64,000 nucleotides of DNA from Tuctoria greenei (taxonomy: Eukaryota > Streptophyta > Magnoliopsida > Poales > Poaceae): the NCBI GenBank assembly GCA_036927565.1, contig JAYESD010000001.1:74543751-74607750 (forward strand). The letters are read 5' to 3'. Under the pieces are notes generated by a model, which saw nothing but the letters and a program-made list of their open reading frames with translations, did no database searches and was not told where the DNA came from. Position numbers and translations under genes: made by a program. Shown piece after piece: positions 25,515-37,000 of the stretch (position 1 is the first letter of the stretch; each line of letters begins with the position of its first letter).

Positions 25515-25786
25515 ATGGGTATAGGCCTTTAACTTGCGACATCCACGTTAATTGCGACAACATTAGGTTTGGCCATCGCAATTAATACTATTTGCGACGG
25601 CTAATGAAAACATTCATCACAAATAAGCTTTATTTGCAACGGCCTTGTCATTTGTGATTGTTCCCAAAGCAGCCGTCGCAAATTAGAATTATTTGCGACG
25701 GTCGGCCATCGCAAATAAGACTATTTGCGACGGCTTTGTTTATTTGCGACGGCCGGCAGTCGCAAATGCTCGCGTTTCCTGTAGCG
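25515..25786. repeat. Right subterminal repeats and terminus of CACTA element 1
   Basis: Repeated TATTTGCGACGGC motifs in both orientations lead to the terminus CGCTACAGGAAACGC, read on the minus strand from 25786. Compared with element 2 the second base is changed (CGCTA for CACTA), which would be expected to weaken or abolish end recognition. Confidence 0.75.
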
Positions 25787-26643
25787 CAATTTCATATATC
25801 ATATTTTGCTTGAAAATGGAATATGTCTACATCTCATTTCAATTTTATTATCATGTTCTTGAACCATATATAAATTTAGGAAAAACATGTCATCTAAGTA
25901 TTTGATTGGTGTGATATATGGTACATGAGTGATACTTGGAAACTCCCCATACTGGAATTGGATTTTGGTATTGCAATTTTTAATGTCATCAGATTTTTGC
26001 CATCCTCTCTCATTAGAATTTAAATGCCCACCAAGGCCATATGATAGAGATATTGAAAACCACATGCATTTTCATTGAACTTTGTCAAACTCTTGACCCT
26101 ATTGAGTGACTTGCATGAAATCTTTGATTAGGAATTTCTTGTGCACTACACCATATTCCATGATTTTCACACATCCACCATCATAAGATACTCCATCCAA
26201 ATTTTGCAAAATCCTCTCTGAATAAAAAGATGCAAAAAAGGAGTAGAAGACATGGCTATAAGAGCTCTCTCTCTCTCAAAAAAAAGAGATAATTCAAAAA
26301 AAAAGAGCCAATAAGTAGCCATGTTTCATCCTTGCACAAAAAAAAGAGAGTGATCAATTGGGAGTCATCATCATCATTCATCATCTGCAATCCATAATAA
26401 GTGCAAGAATTTCTGTAGTCATTGGTTTTTGTTGAATGGTCTTCTCATGATGAAAGTGCATCTAGGAATCCCTTGTGGGTTTTTGATGATTTATGACAAG
26501 CAATTGGGATCCTAACCTCTTTGTTGAGATGAGCATAGTTTTTTAATAGCAAAATAAGCAAAGTGCCAAAAAGAAGGAAGATTGAGGAGCAAAGTGGAAA
26601 TGAGCTCAAGGAAGAAGAATAGTAGATCATTGTGTATGGAGTG
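25787..26643. other. AT-rich noncoding sequence between CACTA 1 and the copia LTR
   Basis: No coding frame longer than about 90 codons and no recognisable domain is present. Simple tracts (CTCTCTCTCTC followed by A-runs) occur at 26265-26330. It may be the continuation of the older LTR (element C) that CACTA 1 interrupted, but I could not align it with LTR B by eye. Confidence 0.4.
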
Positions 26644-27989
26644 TGTTAAGGAAACACACCCCAAGAGCTCAATCACAATTAAACACACACATTGCACAAA
26701 GTTACACAGGACCGGACTAGTCCGACTGACACCGGACTAGTACGATATCCTCTCTGGACAAAATCGGACAAGTATGGTATCCATCGGACTAGTCTGATAT
26801 CTATCTAACTAGAATCATACTAGTCCTTCCCAGTGCGGACTAGTCCTCAAAACACTTCACAAGTCACACAAAATTGGACAAGTCCGATTACAACCGGACT
26901 AGTCCGATATTCTCTCTGGTCCAAATCGGACAAGTCCGATATTCGCACGGACTAGTCCGAAAAACCCTCCGAACTAAATCGGACAAGTCCTCCAAGTGCG
27001 GACTTGTCACCCAATATACTTAGGCTTTCACATGTTCGGACAAGTTCGATGACTATCAGACTAGTCCGAAGATTTCCACAAGCAAAATCGAACAAGTTTG
27101 CTCCTAGCCAGACTAGTCCGATATTTCAAGACATTTAGGGTTTGCTACACACAGCACACCGGACTAGTCTGATCTTTCTGAACCCTAATGGTCACTTTTA
27201 GAAACCCATATAAATAGAGGTGCACGACCATACTTCACAATCTCTCAAACCCTAGCGCCGTCACACCTCCCAAGAGCCTCAAAAACCACATCTCTCCACG
27301 AAATTAAGTGCAACAAAGATCAATCCATTGAGGATTCACTCTAGTACATTGGAGAGACACATTCAACACCACATTGAGCTCTTGGTTTGATTTTCTAACA
27401 CACTCTTGTGATTTCATTGTAATCTTTTGAGTGTACTCTTGGTGGTATTTCGTGTTGTAATCCAAGGGAGCTCTCAACGTGTAAGAAGGCCCTTTTGAAT
27501 TTGGTTATTCACCCCTTTGTGATAAGTGGAAGAGGATTGGCCTTCATGGCGATCCGACGAGGGTAGGGTTGGATAAGACCCGGTTCTTTTGTGGGCTCCT
27601 CAACGTGGACGTAGGTTGCCTCTGTGGGAGCCGAACCACGGGATAAATCCTTGTGTCTTGTTTTTGTGTTCATCGCTCTTATTCTTCACAATAATATAGG
27701 GTTTCAATCGTCATTGCTTACCTCACGTTGAATCATTAAACATAAGATTGAATTGTGATATAACCTGGTTCATAACCTTGTAACACTTCATTTGATTGTA
27801 TATTTCCGCTGCATACATTGAAGAATCAAATTAATTGATCAAACTTAATCAACCTAGTCCGTACACACCGGACTAGTCCGCACTTTACCGGACTAGTCCG
27901 ATATCTCTGGTTTTGAACTGGTTGTTAAGTGTTGCAGGTTATGACAAATTTCAAAAAGGCCTATTCACCCCTCCTCTAGGCCACATTCA
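26644..27989 (+). repeat. 5' LTR of the copia element
   Basis: The LTR probably starts TGTTAAGGAAACACACC at 26644 and ends CCACATTCA at 27989, just before the PBS. About 18 copies of a palindrome-like motif, CGGACTAGTCCG or CGGACAAGTCCG with variants, fill 26711-27175, and more occur at 27850-27905. A TATA box is at 27209. Start and end are set by TG/CA and position, since the second LTR is not available for comparison. Confidence 0.65.
27209..27217 (+). promoter_or_regulatory. TATA box of the copia LTR
   Basis: TATAAATAG lies about 780 bp before the PBS and about 35 bp beyond the end of the palindrome-rich block, followed by a C/T-rich region likely to contain the transcription start (about 27240). 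This is the usual arrangement at an LTR U3/R border. Confidence 0.6.
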
Positions 27990-27991
27990 AT

Positions 27992-28003
27992 TGGTATCAA
28001 AGC
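27992..28003 (+). other. Primer binding site of the copia element
   Basis: TGGTATCAAAGC matches the initiator-Met tRNA-type PBS (usual TGGTATCAGAGC) with one difference. It starts three bases beyond the LTR end. Confidence 0.8.
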
Positions 28004-28042
28004 AGGTTCTTCAAGAAAGAGACTAATCGCTCGAAGAAGATC

Positions 28043-30172
28043 ATGTCGGACATGAAGGACACCCACAAGAGCAACAATCAAGAAAAGGTTGATGATGAAA
28101 AGAACCTCAAGGTGGAGAAGCTCCTCGAAGCCATTCAAGAGTTCGAGGACGACGATGAGGAGACGCTAGAACTAAAGGCTCTCCTAAGAAAGAAGACACT
28201 TTCCAAAGGGAAAGTGAAGATTGAAGAAAAGAAGAGGGGGAGTAGTCACACGGACTACTCTCAATATCCTTTTAACTATGATCATCTCAATTCCAATAAT
28301 AATCATTATTTGTCTATCCCACTTGGAAAAGCCCCACATTTCGATGGAAGTTATTACTCAATGTTGAGGCAAAATATGAAAATGCATCTAATTTCCCTCA
28401 ATCCAAGTTTATGGCATATTGTGTGCACAGGGATAGATATCCCGGACGATGACGAAGAGCTCACACCAAGCCAAGAGCAGGCTATTCACCAAAATACTCA
28501 AGCTGCGGCCGTAATTACCTCTTCATTCAGTCGGGACAAGTTCACCAAGGTGGATAGACTCAAAATTGCTAAGGAGATATGGGACACACTACAAGCTGCA
28601 CATGAAGGTGACCGACATGTGCGTGAAGCAAAAATTGAAATGATTGAAGGTGAGTTAGGAAGATTTGCAATTGAAGAAGACGAGTCACCCCAAGACATGT
28701 ACAATCCATTAAAGACACTCGTCAACAAGGTCAGATCATACGGAAGTAAGAAGTGGAATGACCACGAGGTGGTAAAGCTCATCGTTAGAGCTTTCATGCC
28801 TCGCAACATCACCCTATGCTCCATGATCAGAGAAAGCCCCCGATACAAAAGGATGACTCTGGATGAACTGCTTGGAACGATCATCAACTTCGAGATGATG
28901 GAAAAACAAGAAAAGCATGTCAAGGAGATCGCCGACCTCACATCGGCAAAGAAGAAAGGGGTTGCTTTGAAGTCCATCCTCAAGCCCCTATCCAAAGAAG
29001 CTAGAGAAGCACAACTGGAGGAAGATAGTGACGATGAGAGCAGTGAATTTGATGAAGAAGAAATGATATTGTTCATGAAGAAATTCAAGAGAATAATGAA
29101 AAAGAGACAAGGTACAAAGTCAAGCGAAGGAAAATACAAGGAAAGAACAAAGCCAAAGTTGAGGCGGGCATGCTATAATTGTGGTGAGTATAACCACTTT
29201 ATAGTTGATTGCCAATATGATGAGAACAAGAAGAAGACCAAAGAAGCCAAGCCTCAACCCAAGAAATTCTTCAAGAAGAAGAAACAAGCCGAACAAGCAC
29301 ACATTGGGAAAGAGTGGGACTCAAATGATGAGTCCTCATCATCCGAAGAAGAAGAGATGGCTAGCATAGCCATCGAGAAGACATCCAAGAAGTCTACCCT
29401 CTTCCCTACACTTGGCGCATGGAAGGGAGATGGCACTTCCCTTATGGCAAAGGAAGGTAAACGCAAGGTAACCATTAAACCCCCTTCTGTGCATTCCTCT
29501 TCTAGCGATGATGAAATCAATAGTGATCATGAGGACATGCTTATTGGACTAGATAGGAAAACAGCCACAAAAATGAAATTTTTGCTTGATCAACTTGTTG
29601 AGAAGGAGAGGTTAATACATCGTCAAGAGGACATGATCATCTCCCAAAAGGAGGAATATGTCGAACTTGACAAGCTTCTAGAACTTGAAAAGGAACGAAG
29701 CAAATCACTAGAGCTTGAGTTAGCTTCAAGCAAGGAAACTTGCTTGGAGTTAACCGACTCAAATGCTACAATCAAGGACCAACTTGCTGACTTGATCAAG
29801 GTTAACAAGATCCTTGAAGTGCAAGTTGAGTCACTCAAGCTAAGTGAACCTTCTTCCACTTCAAACTCACTTTCTCAACCCACTAAAACTGAATTTGTTC
29901 ATGCTTGTACATGCAAGAAAGTTGACACCAGTTTGAAGGACAAGCCAACCTCTACAAAGGATAAACATCCTGCCCAAAGTGGCATATTTGACAAGGAGAA
30001 GATCAAATATGCATGTAGTGCATACTTGGTCAAAAGACCTCCAAATGTCAAATATGTCATTGGTTATTCTTATGGTGAAAAGCAACATGCTAGAAGCCAT
30101 AAGAATAACAAGGAGAGGATTACCTTTGTAAAGGAAGACCCTCTCAAATTGGAAAGTCAAAGATTAAGATAG
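28043..30172 (+). CDS. Copia gag protein (SIRE/Opie-like), intact frame
   Basis: This 709-residue frame starts 40 bp after the PBS. Residues about 95-300 form a copia gag domain (HFDGSYYSMLRQNMKMHL near the start; KEIWDTLQAAHEGDRHVREA; SPQDMYNPLKTLVNKV). A CCHC knuckle CYNCGEYNHFIVDC is at 29171-29212 (residue 377 on), surrounded by Lys-rich text. Residues about 510-620 are a heptad-rich coiled coil. The protein would build the particle and package the RNA. The frame ends at 30172 just before a cluster of CGGACAAGTCCG-type motifs, earlier than the usual SIRE gag end; the missing tail is legible downstream (SHVWVPKCIVTNLQGPKQAW, about 30355-30420), so the C terminus is probably truncated. Confidence 0.85.
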   Translation: MSDMKDTHKSNNQEKVDDEKNLKVEKLLEAIQEFEDDDEETLELKALLRKKTLSKGKVKIEEKKRGSSHTDYSQYPFNYDHLNSNNNHYLSIPLGKAPHFDGSYYSMLRQNMKMHLISLNPSLWHIVCTGIDIPDDDEELTPSQEQAIHQNTQAAAVITSSFSRDKFTKVDRLKIAKEIWDTLQAAHEGDRHVREAKIEMIEGELGRFAIEEDESPQDMYNPLKTLVNKVRSYGSKKWNDHEVVKLIVRAFMPRNITLCSMIRESPRYKRMTLDELLGTIINFEMMEKQEKHVKEIADLTSAKKKGVALKSILKPLSKEAREAQLEEDSDDESSEFDEEEMILFMKKFKRIMKKRQGTKSSEGKYKERTKPKLRRACYNCGEYNHFIVDCQYDENKKKTKEAKPQPKKFFKKKKQAEQAHIGKEWDSNDESSSSEEEEMASIAIEKTSKKSTLFPTLGAWKGDGTSLMAKEGKRKVTIKPPSVHSSSSDDEINSDHEDMLIGLDRKTATKMKFLLDQLVEKERLIHRQEDMIISQKEEYVELDKLLELEKERSKSLELELASSKETCLELTDSNATIKDQLADLIKVNKILEVQVESLKLSEPSSTSNSLSQPTKTEFVHACTCKKVDTSLKDKPTSTKDKHPAQSGIFDKEKIKYACSAYLVKRPPNVKYVIGYSYGEKQHARSHKNNKERITFVKEDPLKLESQRLR

Positions 30173-30439
30173 TAACTACACATGAACACCGGAATAGTCC
30201 GGTTGTTGTCCGGACAAGTCCGGCCTCCCAGGCTAGTCCTGTACATAAACAACAATAGTTATTGTTTAGAACTTTTGATGCCTCGTATGTCTTAATGAGA
30301 AGTAATTTTGGCAAGGTTTACGCTCATTATGTTGGGCCACGCCATGGGAACACCAAGTCTCATGTGTGGGTGCCCAAATGTATTGTAACTAACCTCCAAG
30401 GACCCAAGCAAGCTTGGATACCTAAAACCAAAGCATAAT
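30173..30439 (+). pseudogene. Displaced tail of copia gag and gag/pol junction
   Basis: After the gag stop come three CGGAC/GTCCGG motif copies (30189-30238), then text translating as SNFGKVYAHYVGPRHGNTK and VWVPKCIVTNLQGPKQAW, ending in TAA near 30437. This tail normally belongs to the end of gag in SIRE-type elements. The protease frame that follows is in the +1 frame relative to it, so an indel occurred. The sequence TTTGTTTTTGCAG directly before the pol frame resembles a 3' splice site. Confidence 0.6.
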
Positions 30440-31876
30440 TTGTTTTTGCAGGCCTATTCCTCCGGTGGATCTAATTGGGTGCTAGATAGTTGCTGCACCA
30501 ACCATATGACCGGAGAAAGAAGAATGTTCGTGGAATATGAAGAGAATGAGGACCCAAACGAGGGCATCTACTTTGGAGATAATAGTCAAGGAAAGGTGCT
30601 CGGTACCGGTAAAATTGCAATATCTTCTAAACAGACACTTTCTCATGTTTTACATGATGAATCCTTAGATTATAACCTACTGTCCATATCTCAGTTATGT
30701 GACAAAGGTTATAATTGCTTGTTCACTAACGAGGGTGTGACTGTCTCAAGGAGGAGTGATGGTTCCATTGCATTCAAGGATATGTTAAAGGGAAAGCTTT
30801 ATCTTGTTGACTTCAACAAGGATAAAGCTGAACTTGACACATGCTTGATTGCGAATACCAACATGGGTTGGCTGTGACATAGACGGCTAGTGCATGTTGG
30901 TATGAAGAACCTTCAAAAACTCCTCAAAGGCGATCACATCCGAGGTTTAAAGGATGTTTTGTTTGAGAAAGACAGGCCTTGTAGCGCGTGCCAAGCCGGG
31001 AAGCATGTTGGAGCACCTCACCTCGCCAAAAACGTCATGACTACAACAAAACCACTCGAGCTACTACACATGGACTTGTTTGGTCCAATTGCCTACATAA
31101 GCATCGGCGGTAACAAATATGGTTTAGTTGTCGTTGATGATTTTTCTCGCTTCACTTGGGTTTTCTTTTTGCATGATAAGTCAGAAACACAAGGAATACT
31201 CAAGAAGTTCTTCAAGCGAGCTCAAAACGAATTCTCATTGACAATCAAGAATATTCGAAGCGACAATGGCACGGAGTTCAAGAACACACAAGTGGAGGAG
31301 TATCTTGTTGAAGAAGGCATAAAGCATGAATTTTCAGCATCGTACTCCCCACAACAAAACAGAGTTGCCGAAAGAAAGAACCGAACACTCACAGAGATGG
31401 CAAGAAAAATGCTCGATGAGTACAAGACCTCGGATCGATTTTGGGCGGAAGAGTTTAACACTGCTTGCCACGTCGTAAATCGACTTTATCTTCATCGACT
31501 ACTCAAGAAGACATCCTATGAGCTACTCACCGATAACAAGCCAAATATTTCATATTTTCGAGTTTTCGGTTCTCCATGTTATATCTTGAACAAGAAGCCT
31601 AGGAATTCAAAGTTCGCTTCAAAGTCCAATGAAGGTTTCTTGCTTGGTTATGATTTCAACAAGTCAGGAGGTCTTGTTGAAGTAGCACGTGACGTAATGT
31701 TCAATGAGACTAATGGCTCCCAAAAGGAGCAAGTTGATCCATGTGAACTAGGTAAAGAAGAAGCTCCTTCTCAAGCATTGAGAAGAATGGCTCTAGGTGA
31801 TGTTCGACCACAAGAGCCACCTCCACACGTACATGAGGAAGACGAACCACAAGAGGAGGCCAACGATCAAGGGTGA
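30440..31876 (+). pseudogene. Copia pol: protease, GAG-pre-integrase, integrase
   Basis: The frame opens at LQAYSSGGSNWVLDS. The protease motif reads DSCCTNHMTG, with C where most copia proteases have G (DSGCTNHM), so activity is doubtful. One TGA at 30875-30877 replaces a conserved tryptophan in W-L-W-H-R-R. After it come the GAG-pre-integrase zinc motif (HRRLVHVG ... CSACQAGKH) and the integrase core with acidic residues at 31073 (MDLFGP), 31262 (SDNGTEF) and 31370 (VAERKNRTL), spaced D-X62-D-X35-E. A TGA at 31874 ends the open part in the linker to RT. Apart from the nonsense codons the integrase looks sound. Confidence 0.85.
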
Positions 31877-32188
31877 GCTTCAGCACAAGATCAACCACAA
31901 GAAGACAAAAATAATCAACAATTCAACGAAGGCAATCACTTAGGGGGAGAAGAAGATGATCATGAAGATACAACGCCTCAAGTGCCACACCCAAGAGTAC
32001 ACCAATCGACAATATCATCAGTGACATCCAAAAGGGAGTAACCACTAGATCTCACATAGCTAACTTTTGTGAGCACTATTCGTTTGTATCCTTTTTGGAA
32101 CCGCACAGGTTGAGGATTCATTGAAGGATCCGGACTGGATGGCGGCAATGTAAGAAGAATTGAACAACTTCAAGCGGAACGAGGTGTG
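31877..32188 (+). pseudogene. Copia integrase-RT linker, frameshifted and cut by CACTA
   Basis: Text typical of the linker remains (DDHEDTTPQVPHPRVHQS, then in another frame DIQKGVTTRSHIANFCEHY, then VEDSLKDPDWMAAM, a stop, and EELNNFKRNEV). RT would begin here. The CACTA terminus follows at 32189, preceded by GTG, the expected 3-bp target duplication. Confidence 0.7.
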
Positions 32189-32440
32189 CACTACAGGAAA
32201 CGCTGATACTTACGTCGTCCAGGTTAATTTACGTTGGCTGGCCGACGTAATTTAATTAACTTACGTCGGCTGTAGAAAACCGACGTAAGTAATTTAACCT
32301 GTGTCGGCTGCCGACGTAAGTAACTAGCCCTTAATGATAACTTATGTCGGCCCGAACAACAAGCCGACGTAAATAAGTGGGCTGATGTAAATAAGCCTTA
32401 ACTTATGTCGGCTAATAGGATGGCCTTCGTAAGTTAGGTC
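32189..32440. repeat. Left terminus and subterminal repeats of CACTA element 2
   Basis: The 15-bp terminus CACTACAGGAAACGC is followed by about ten copies of CTTACGTCGGC and its complement GCCGACGTAAG, the family's subterminal motif. It differs from the TATTTGCGACGGC motif of element 1, although the terminus itself is shared, so the two are related but distinct subfamilies. Confidence 0.8.
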
Positions 32441-32447
32441 CACCAAC

Positions 32448-32665
32448 GCCCCCCTCCCCCTCCCCTCCCCGGCCCCCCTCCCCCTACCCCTCCACCTCCC
32501 CTCTCTAGCCCCCCCTCCCCGTACCCTCCCTGTCCGATAACCACCCTACCACCCCCTCCCCTCCCCGGCCCCCCTCCCCTACACAGACCCTCCACCCCCT
32601 CCCCAGCAGAACAGACACCCCCCACCCCCTCCACAGACCCCCCACCCCCCACCCCACACCCCCTC
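32448..32665 (-). repeat. C-rich tract of CACTA element 2 (G-rich on minus strand)
   Basis: The plus strand consists almost entirely of CCCCTCCCC-type blocks with few G. It occupies the same position relative to the TNP2 gene as the G-rich tract of element 1 and has the same strand bias with respect to transcription (C-rich on the coding strand). An AT-rich block (32665-32955) follows, as in element 1. Confidence 0.8.
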
Positions 32666-34044
32666 CACATTGAATTTGAATTTAATTGAGTTGCTACATT
32701 TAAATTTGATTTGAATTGATTTGAATTGAATTGAATTGAGTTGTTCAAATTTGAAATTGAATTGAATTGAATTGTCTAAATTATGCTTAAATTGCTTAAT
32801 TGTTTATTTAATTATGCTTAATTAGTTAATTTGCTTACTTTAGATTATGTTTATTTAATTATGCTTAAGTGGTTAAGTTGCTTAATTGTGCTTAATTTGC
32901 TTAGTATAGATTATGCTTAATTAGTGTAGTGTAGATTATGCTTAATTGGTTTAGGTCGAGGGCGGCGCCGGGGGCGGCCGGCTGTCGGGGCACCTAGGTT
33001 CTGTCATGGCTATAGATGGCCAATGGGCTGTGTCGGGATGCCTCGGCCCGAGCCCGGCCGGTCTCATGCATGAAAACATTATGCCCGGCGCCGGCCCGGA
33101 AATTTGCCGTGCCGGGCCGAGCCGGCACGACGAGCCATAAGCCAATGCCAAGCACGACGGATCCCATTTTCCCCTATCTGGCCTTGCCGGGCCCATTCGC
33201 GGGCCGAGCGTGTCATGCCTGGTCGAGCCTTGGTATATATGTAGCGTATATACGGCCCGTCGGGCCCATCCCTAGCGTATATAGGTAGTGCGGTTCACGA
33301 TCGTGACCCGTGACTGGTGACATGAGGTGAATCGTTAGGGTTAAGTGTATATGGGTCGGGCGGCCAATTACTAACCCTAAAAGTCTGTAGCTAGGTATCT
33401 CTTTGCCGCAAGGACCCCGTACGTTCACATCAGCGTGTTTGTGTGTACGTATAAGTCCATAAAAACTCCAAAAATAGATGTTGCGAGTACTTGTACTTGA
33501 CTCACAAGATCCGTAAGGCAACAGGTTTCTGAGCTAACCAGTTGCCCCCCTTTGTACTTTAAGAACTGCACCGGATAGGGGGTTGTAGTGTTAAATATGC
33601 GGCGTTATGCTGCCGAAATTTCTTGATTTCAGAGACGGATGATAATCAAACATTGATGAATCGTTAGGGTTAAGTGACCAACCTAGATGGGCACGACACA
33701 CAATAAGTGTGATCGTGCCGTGTAGACCATTGTAGTCGTGGCCTCCTCCACAACTTTTTTGCCAACAGTTTCGTCATCTCACCGTGGTCCTCACCTCGCC
33801 TCCTCTGGACGAGAGTCTAGGAGTCGTCGCTCGTTGGGCTCGCCTCGCATCCTCATAGATTCAATACGAGGCGAGGGAGCCGAGGGCGGCCGAGCTGGGT
33901 CTGAGGTAAGCTCGAGCATGGCCCGTGTCGGGCTTCGAACTGGCACGGACCCAGTTCACGGTCTCTCTCATTATTTCCTCTATCATGCATAAATTAATGA
34001 GAAAATAATGGTAATTTGTCCGACTATTAATTGCAGAGTCAAAC
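32666..34044. other. Noncoding 5' region of TNP2 in CACTA element 2
   Basis: The AT-rich part (to about 32955) is built of TTGAATTTGAATT-like text. It is followed by a GC-rich patch (32955-33290) with many GGCCCG/CGGGCC words, for example GTGCCGGGCCGAGCC and GCCCGTCGGGCCCAT, which looks like an independent small insertion. From 33300 to 34044 I see no gene and no clear repeat. Confidence 0.45.
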
Positions 34045-37000
34045 ATGGGTGAAGATTGTAGTTGGATGTACACTAGTTGGAAGAGCAGAACTGGTGGTCC
34101 CTCAGATGAGTGGTACGCCAAGACAGAAGCTTTTGTGGAACGAGCTTTTTCGTTGTCAAATAGCGATAAGGCGCGGTGCCCATGTATGAAATGACGAAAC
34201 GGAACATTTTTGAACAAAGTGGAACTTACGATGCACTTGTGTTGAAACGGTTACGTGTCACATTATGAGTTGTGCAACTTCCACGGTGAGACAGTTTCTC
34301 AAGCTGTACAAGAAGTGGAAGCGGACAATGATGATGCCATAGAGGTTGATATGATGGATGAGATGTTGGAAGCTATACAACCAGAGCTTACAGAAGATCC
34401 TCAAACAGCAGAGGTTAAAGAGTTCTTCAAACATCTCAAAGATTCAGAAAAGGCACTGCATGGACAAACTAAAATGTCAATCCTCAATTTTGTGACTAGA
34501 CTTATGGCAATTATATCTAAGTTCTTCTTTTCTAACAATTGTTACAACATGCTCATCGATTTGTTCAAAGATGCTCTTCTGCAACCCAACAAAGTGCCTA
34601 AGCTAGAAATGTTCGCATCGGGTTGGCGACAGATGGGTTCAGTCGTTCAGCACAAACGCCACACCATACTCCTGTTGGCCCGTCTTTGTCATTCCGTACA
34701 ATCTTTCACCGGCTTTTTGCATGAAGAATGAGTTTATGTTTCTTAGCCTCATTGTACCTGGGCCAGGTCATCCTGGGTCACGTCTCAACGTGATGTTGAA
34801 ACCGTTGATCGAAGATTTGAAAATGTTGTGGACAGGAGTCTAAGCCTACGACTGTTACAAGAAGCAGAAATTCAACCTCCGAGCTGCTTATTTGTGGTCC
34901 GTTCATGATTTTCCGGCATACGACATGTTTTCTGGATGGAGCACTCATGGTCAGTTGACGTGTCCGATATGAGCCTCGGATACAGATTGCTTTCGACTGA
35001 CCCATGGAGGCAAGATATCTTACTTCGATTGTCATAGACGTTGGCTGCCTCCGAATCACTTGTTCAAACAACAGAGAAATGTATTCAGAAAGAACATCGT
35101 TGTCACTAAAGGACCACCGAAACATCTTAACGGGTCAAAAATATCTGATATGTTGGACAAATTGGTGCCAGATGAAGGTCGTCCTGGATATTTCGAAGGT
35201 TACGAAGACAAACAAAATTGGACTCACATATGTGGACTTTTGGAGTTACCGTATGTGAAGTCGTTGATTCTAAGGCACAACATTGATGTTATGCATCAAG
35301 AGCGTAACATGGATGAATGTATCATAAGCACATGCATGGACATGACGGGCAAAACAATAGACAATTTAAAGGCTCGAAAGGATCTTGCCGAGCTTTGTAA
35401 CCGTCAAACTCTTGAGGTCTCCGAAAATGGTGGTAAACCACGTGTTCCTTTCTGTCTTCAACCTAAAGAAAAAAAAAGAAGTTCTCGAATGGTTGCAAAG
35501 GTTGAAATTCCCAGATGGTTATGCAGCTAGTCTGAGATGAGACGTGAATGTGAAAACGGGAAAGCTCATTGCGTTGAAGAGTAATGATTATCACATAATC
35601 ATGGAAAGACTTATGCCTGTTATGTTTCGAGGCTATTTCGACGATGAAGTGTGATAGGTGTTAGCTGAGCTTAGCCACTTCTATAGGCAACTCTGTGCTA
35701 AAGAAATCATGCCAGAGATGATGACTAAATTGGAAATGGAGATTCCTGTACATTTGTGTAAGATGGAAAAAAATTTCCTCCAGGATTTTTCAATCCAAGC
35801 AACATCTCTTAATTCATCTTCCATTTCAAGCAAAAGTGGGTGGTCCCGTGCAATATAGGTGGATGCATCATATTGAAAGATCACTTAGATATCTGAAACC
35901 AATGGTTGGTAACAGGGCAAGGGTTGAAGGTTGCATCGCCGAAGCTTTTACTCTTAAGGAAGTGGGATACTTCTCAAGTGTTTATTTTTGCAGAGGAACA
36001 CAATGTTAATACTTTAGTAATGCGGTAGAATATGGATGAGCAACCTCGTTGTAGCGATCTCTCCATTTTTGCAACAAGAGGCACTACTGTTGGTAGTTAC
36101 ACTTCCTACGATGTTAGCGAAAAAGAAAGGCGTGTTGCATTCTTCTACAAGTATGCTAATATGGAAGAAATGAATGAATATTTCAAGTATGTGTTTCTCC
36201 TACACTTATGCTTTTCACCATCTTTTCTGACACATGTATTCTAAAAGGTTCTCTTTTTCGTGTAGTATGTTCGACAAGCAAAATTGGAGACATAGACATC
36301 AACCCACGAGCAAGCAAATAAAACAGATTCAACGGGGAGGAATAAACGAGGGATCTAATTTTCTCTCTTGGTTTCGAGATCATGTAACGTTTTATCGATA
36401 AGTAATCAATGTTAACAACGTTTTCTTATAACATAAGAATGCTTACGTTTTCTAATAACTCCATATCTTGGACAGTGCCAAAAAGATGCCAATGTCCATG
36501 AAGATTTGCGACAACTATCCTGTGGAGTGATTAATGTTAGAAGTTATGGTCGATATGACGTCAATGGCTTTCGATTCCATACAACTCAATTTGAATCTCT
36601 TCGTCCTCTCGCGCCAACATGTAATACCGGAGTTGTGATGAGGGCAATCAATTCGCAAGATCATGAAATGCAGTACTACGGGATTATTAAAAAAATCGTT
36701 GAATTCACTTTTGTCGCAAACAAGCCAATTCGAGCGGTATTCTTTGACTGCGAATGGTTTGATTCCATTCGTGGAATTCGAGTAAACAAATTTGGCATGG
36801 TCGAAGTGAAACACAAGGAACGGTTGAAAGGATTCAATTCATTAGTTCTTGCACACCAAGTAGAGCAAGTGTACTATCTACCTTATCCATGCAATAAATT
36901 CAAAGCTTTGTGGGTGCTACATAAGGTGAATCCTTGTGAGCGGTTATACGCTCAGGAGATGATGATTACCACGACGAAGCTGAGGTTGATTGTGTCTACC

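Larger units (their letters stand above)
17622..25786 (-). mobile_element. CACTA (En/Spm) DNA transposon 1
   Basis: The element is bounded by two blocks of subterminal repeats built on TATTTGCGACGGC and its complement (17655-18095 and 25515-25786) and holds the two genes of a CACTA element on the minus strand: a TNP2 transposase pseudogene and a second Transposase_24-like gene. The right terminus reads CGCTACAGGAAACGC on the minus strand, one change from the CACTACAGGAAACGC end of element 2 at 32189. The left terminus is eroded; CACATTGGAAAC at 17622 is a weak candidate. No matching 3-bp target duplication is evident. Stops in both genes show that it is non-autonomous today. Confidence 0.8.
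26644..32188 (+). mobile_element. Ty1/copia retrotransposon (SIRE/Opie-like), truncated by CACTA element 2
   Basis: In order on the plus strand are an LTR with a TATA box, an initiator-Met PBS, a 709-residue gag with CCHC knuckle, protease, GAG-pre-integrase and integrase. The pol text then runs to the beginning of RT (near EELNNFKRNEV), where the CACTA terminus begins at 32189. RT, RNase H and the 3' LTR are not in the window. The long gag with a coiled coil and the gag/pol junction wording (VWVPK, then LQAY) point to the SIRE/Opie-Ji lineage. Confidence 0.85.

Noticed and set aside
25176..25585. Glycine-rich proteins in several frames
   Set aside because: They arise from the G-rich tract of CACTA element 1; all frames are open because of composition.
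28498..29139. A 213-codon minus-strand Ser-rich frame
   Set aside because: It is a shadow of the copia gag frame, which has the conserved gag domain and CCHC knuckle.
33016..33288. A small gene in the GGCCCG-rich patch
   Set aside because: The patch consists of repeated GCCGGGCC-type words and looks like a small insertion in the upstream region of CACTA 2; the frames on both strands are equally open.
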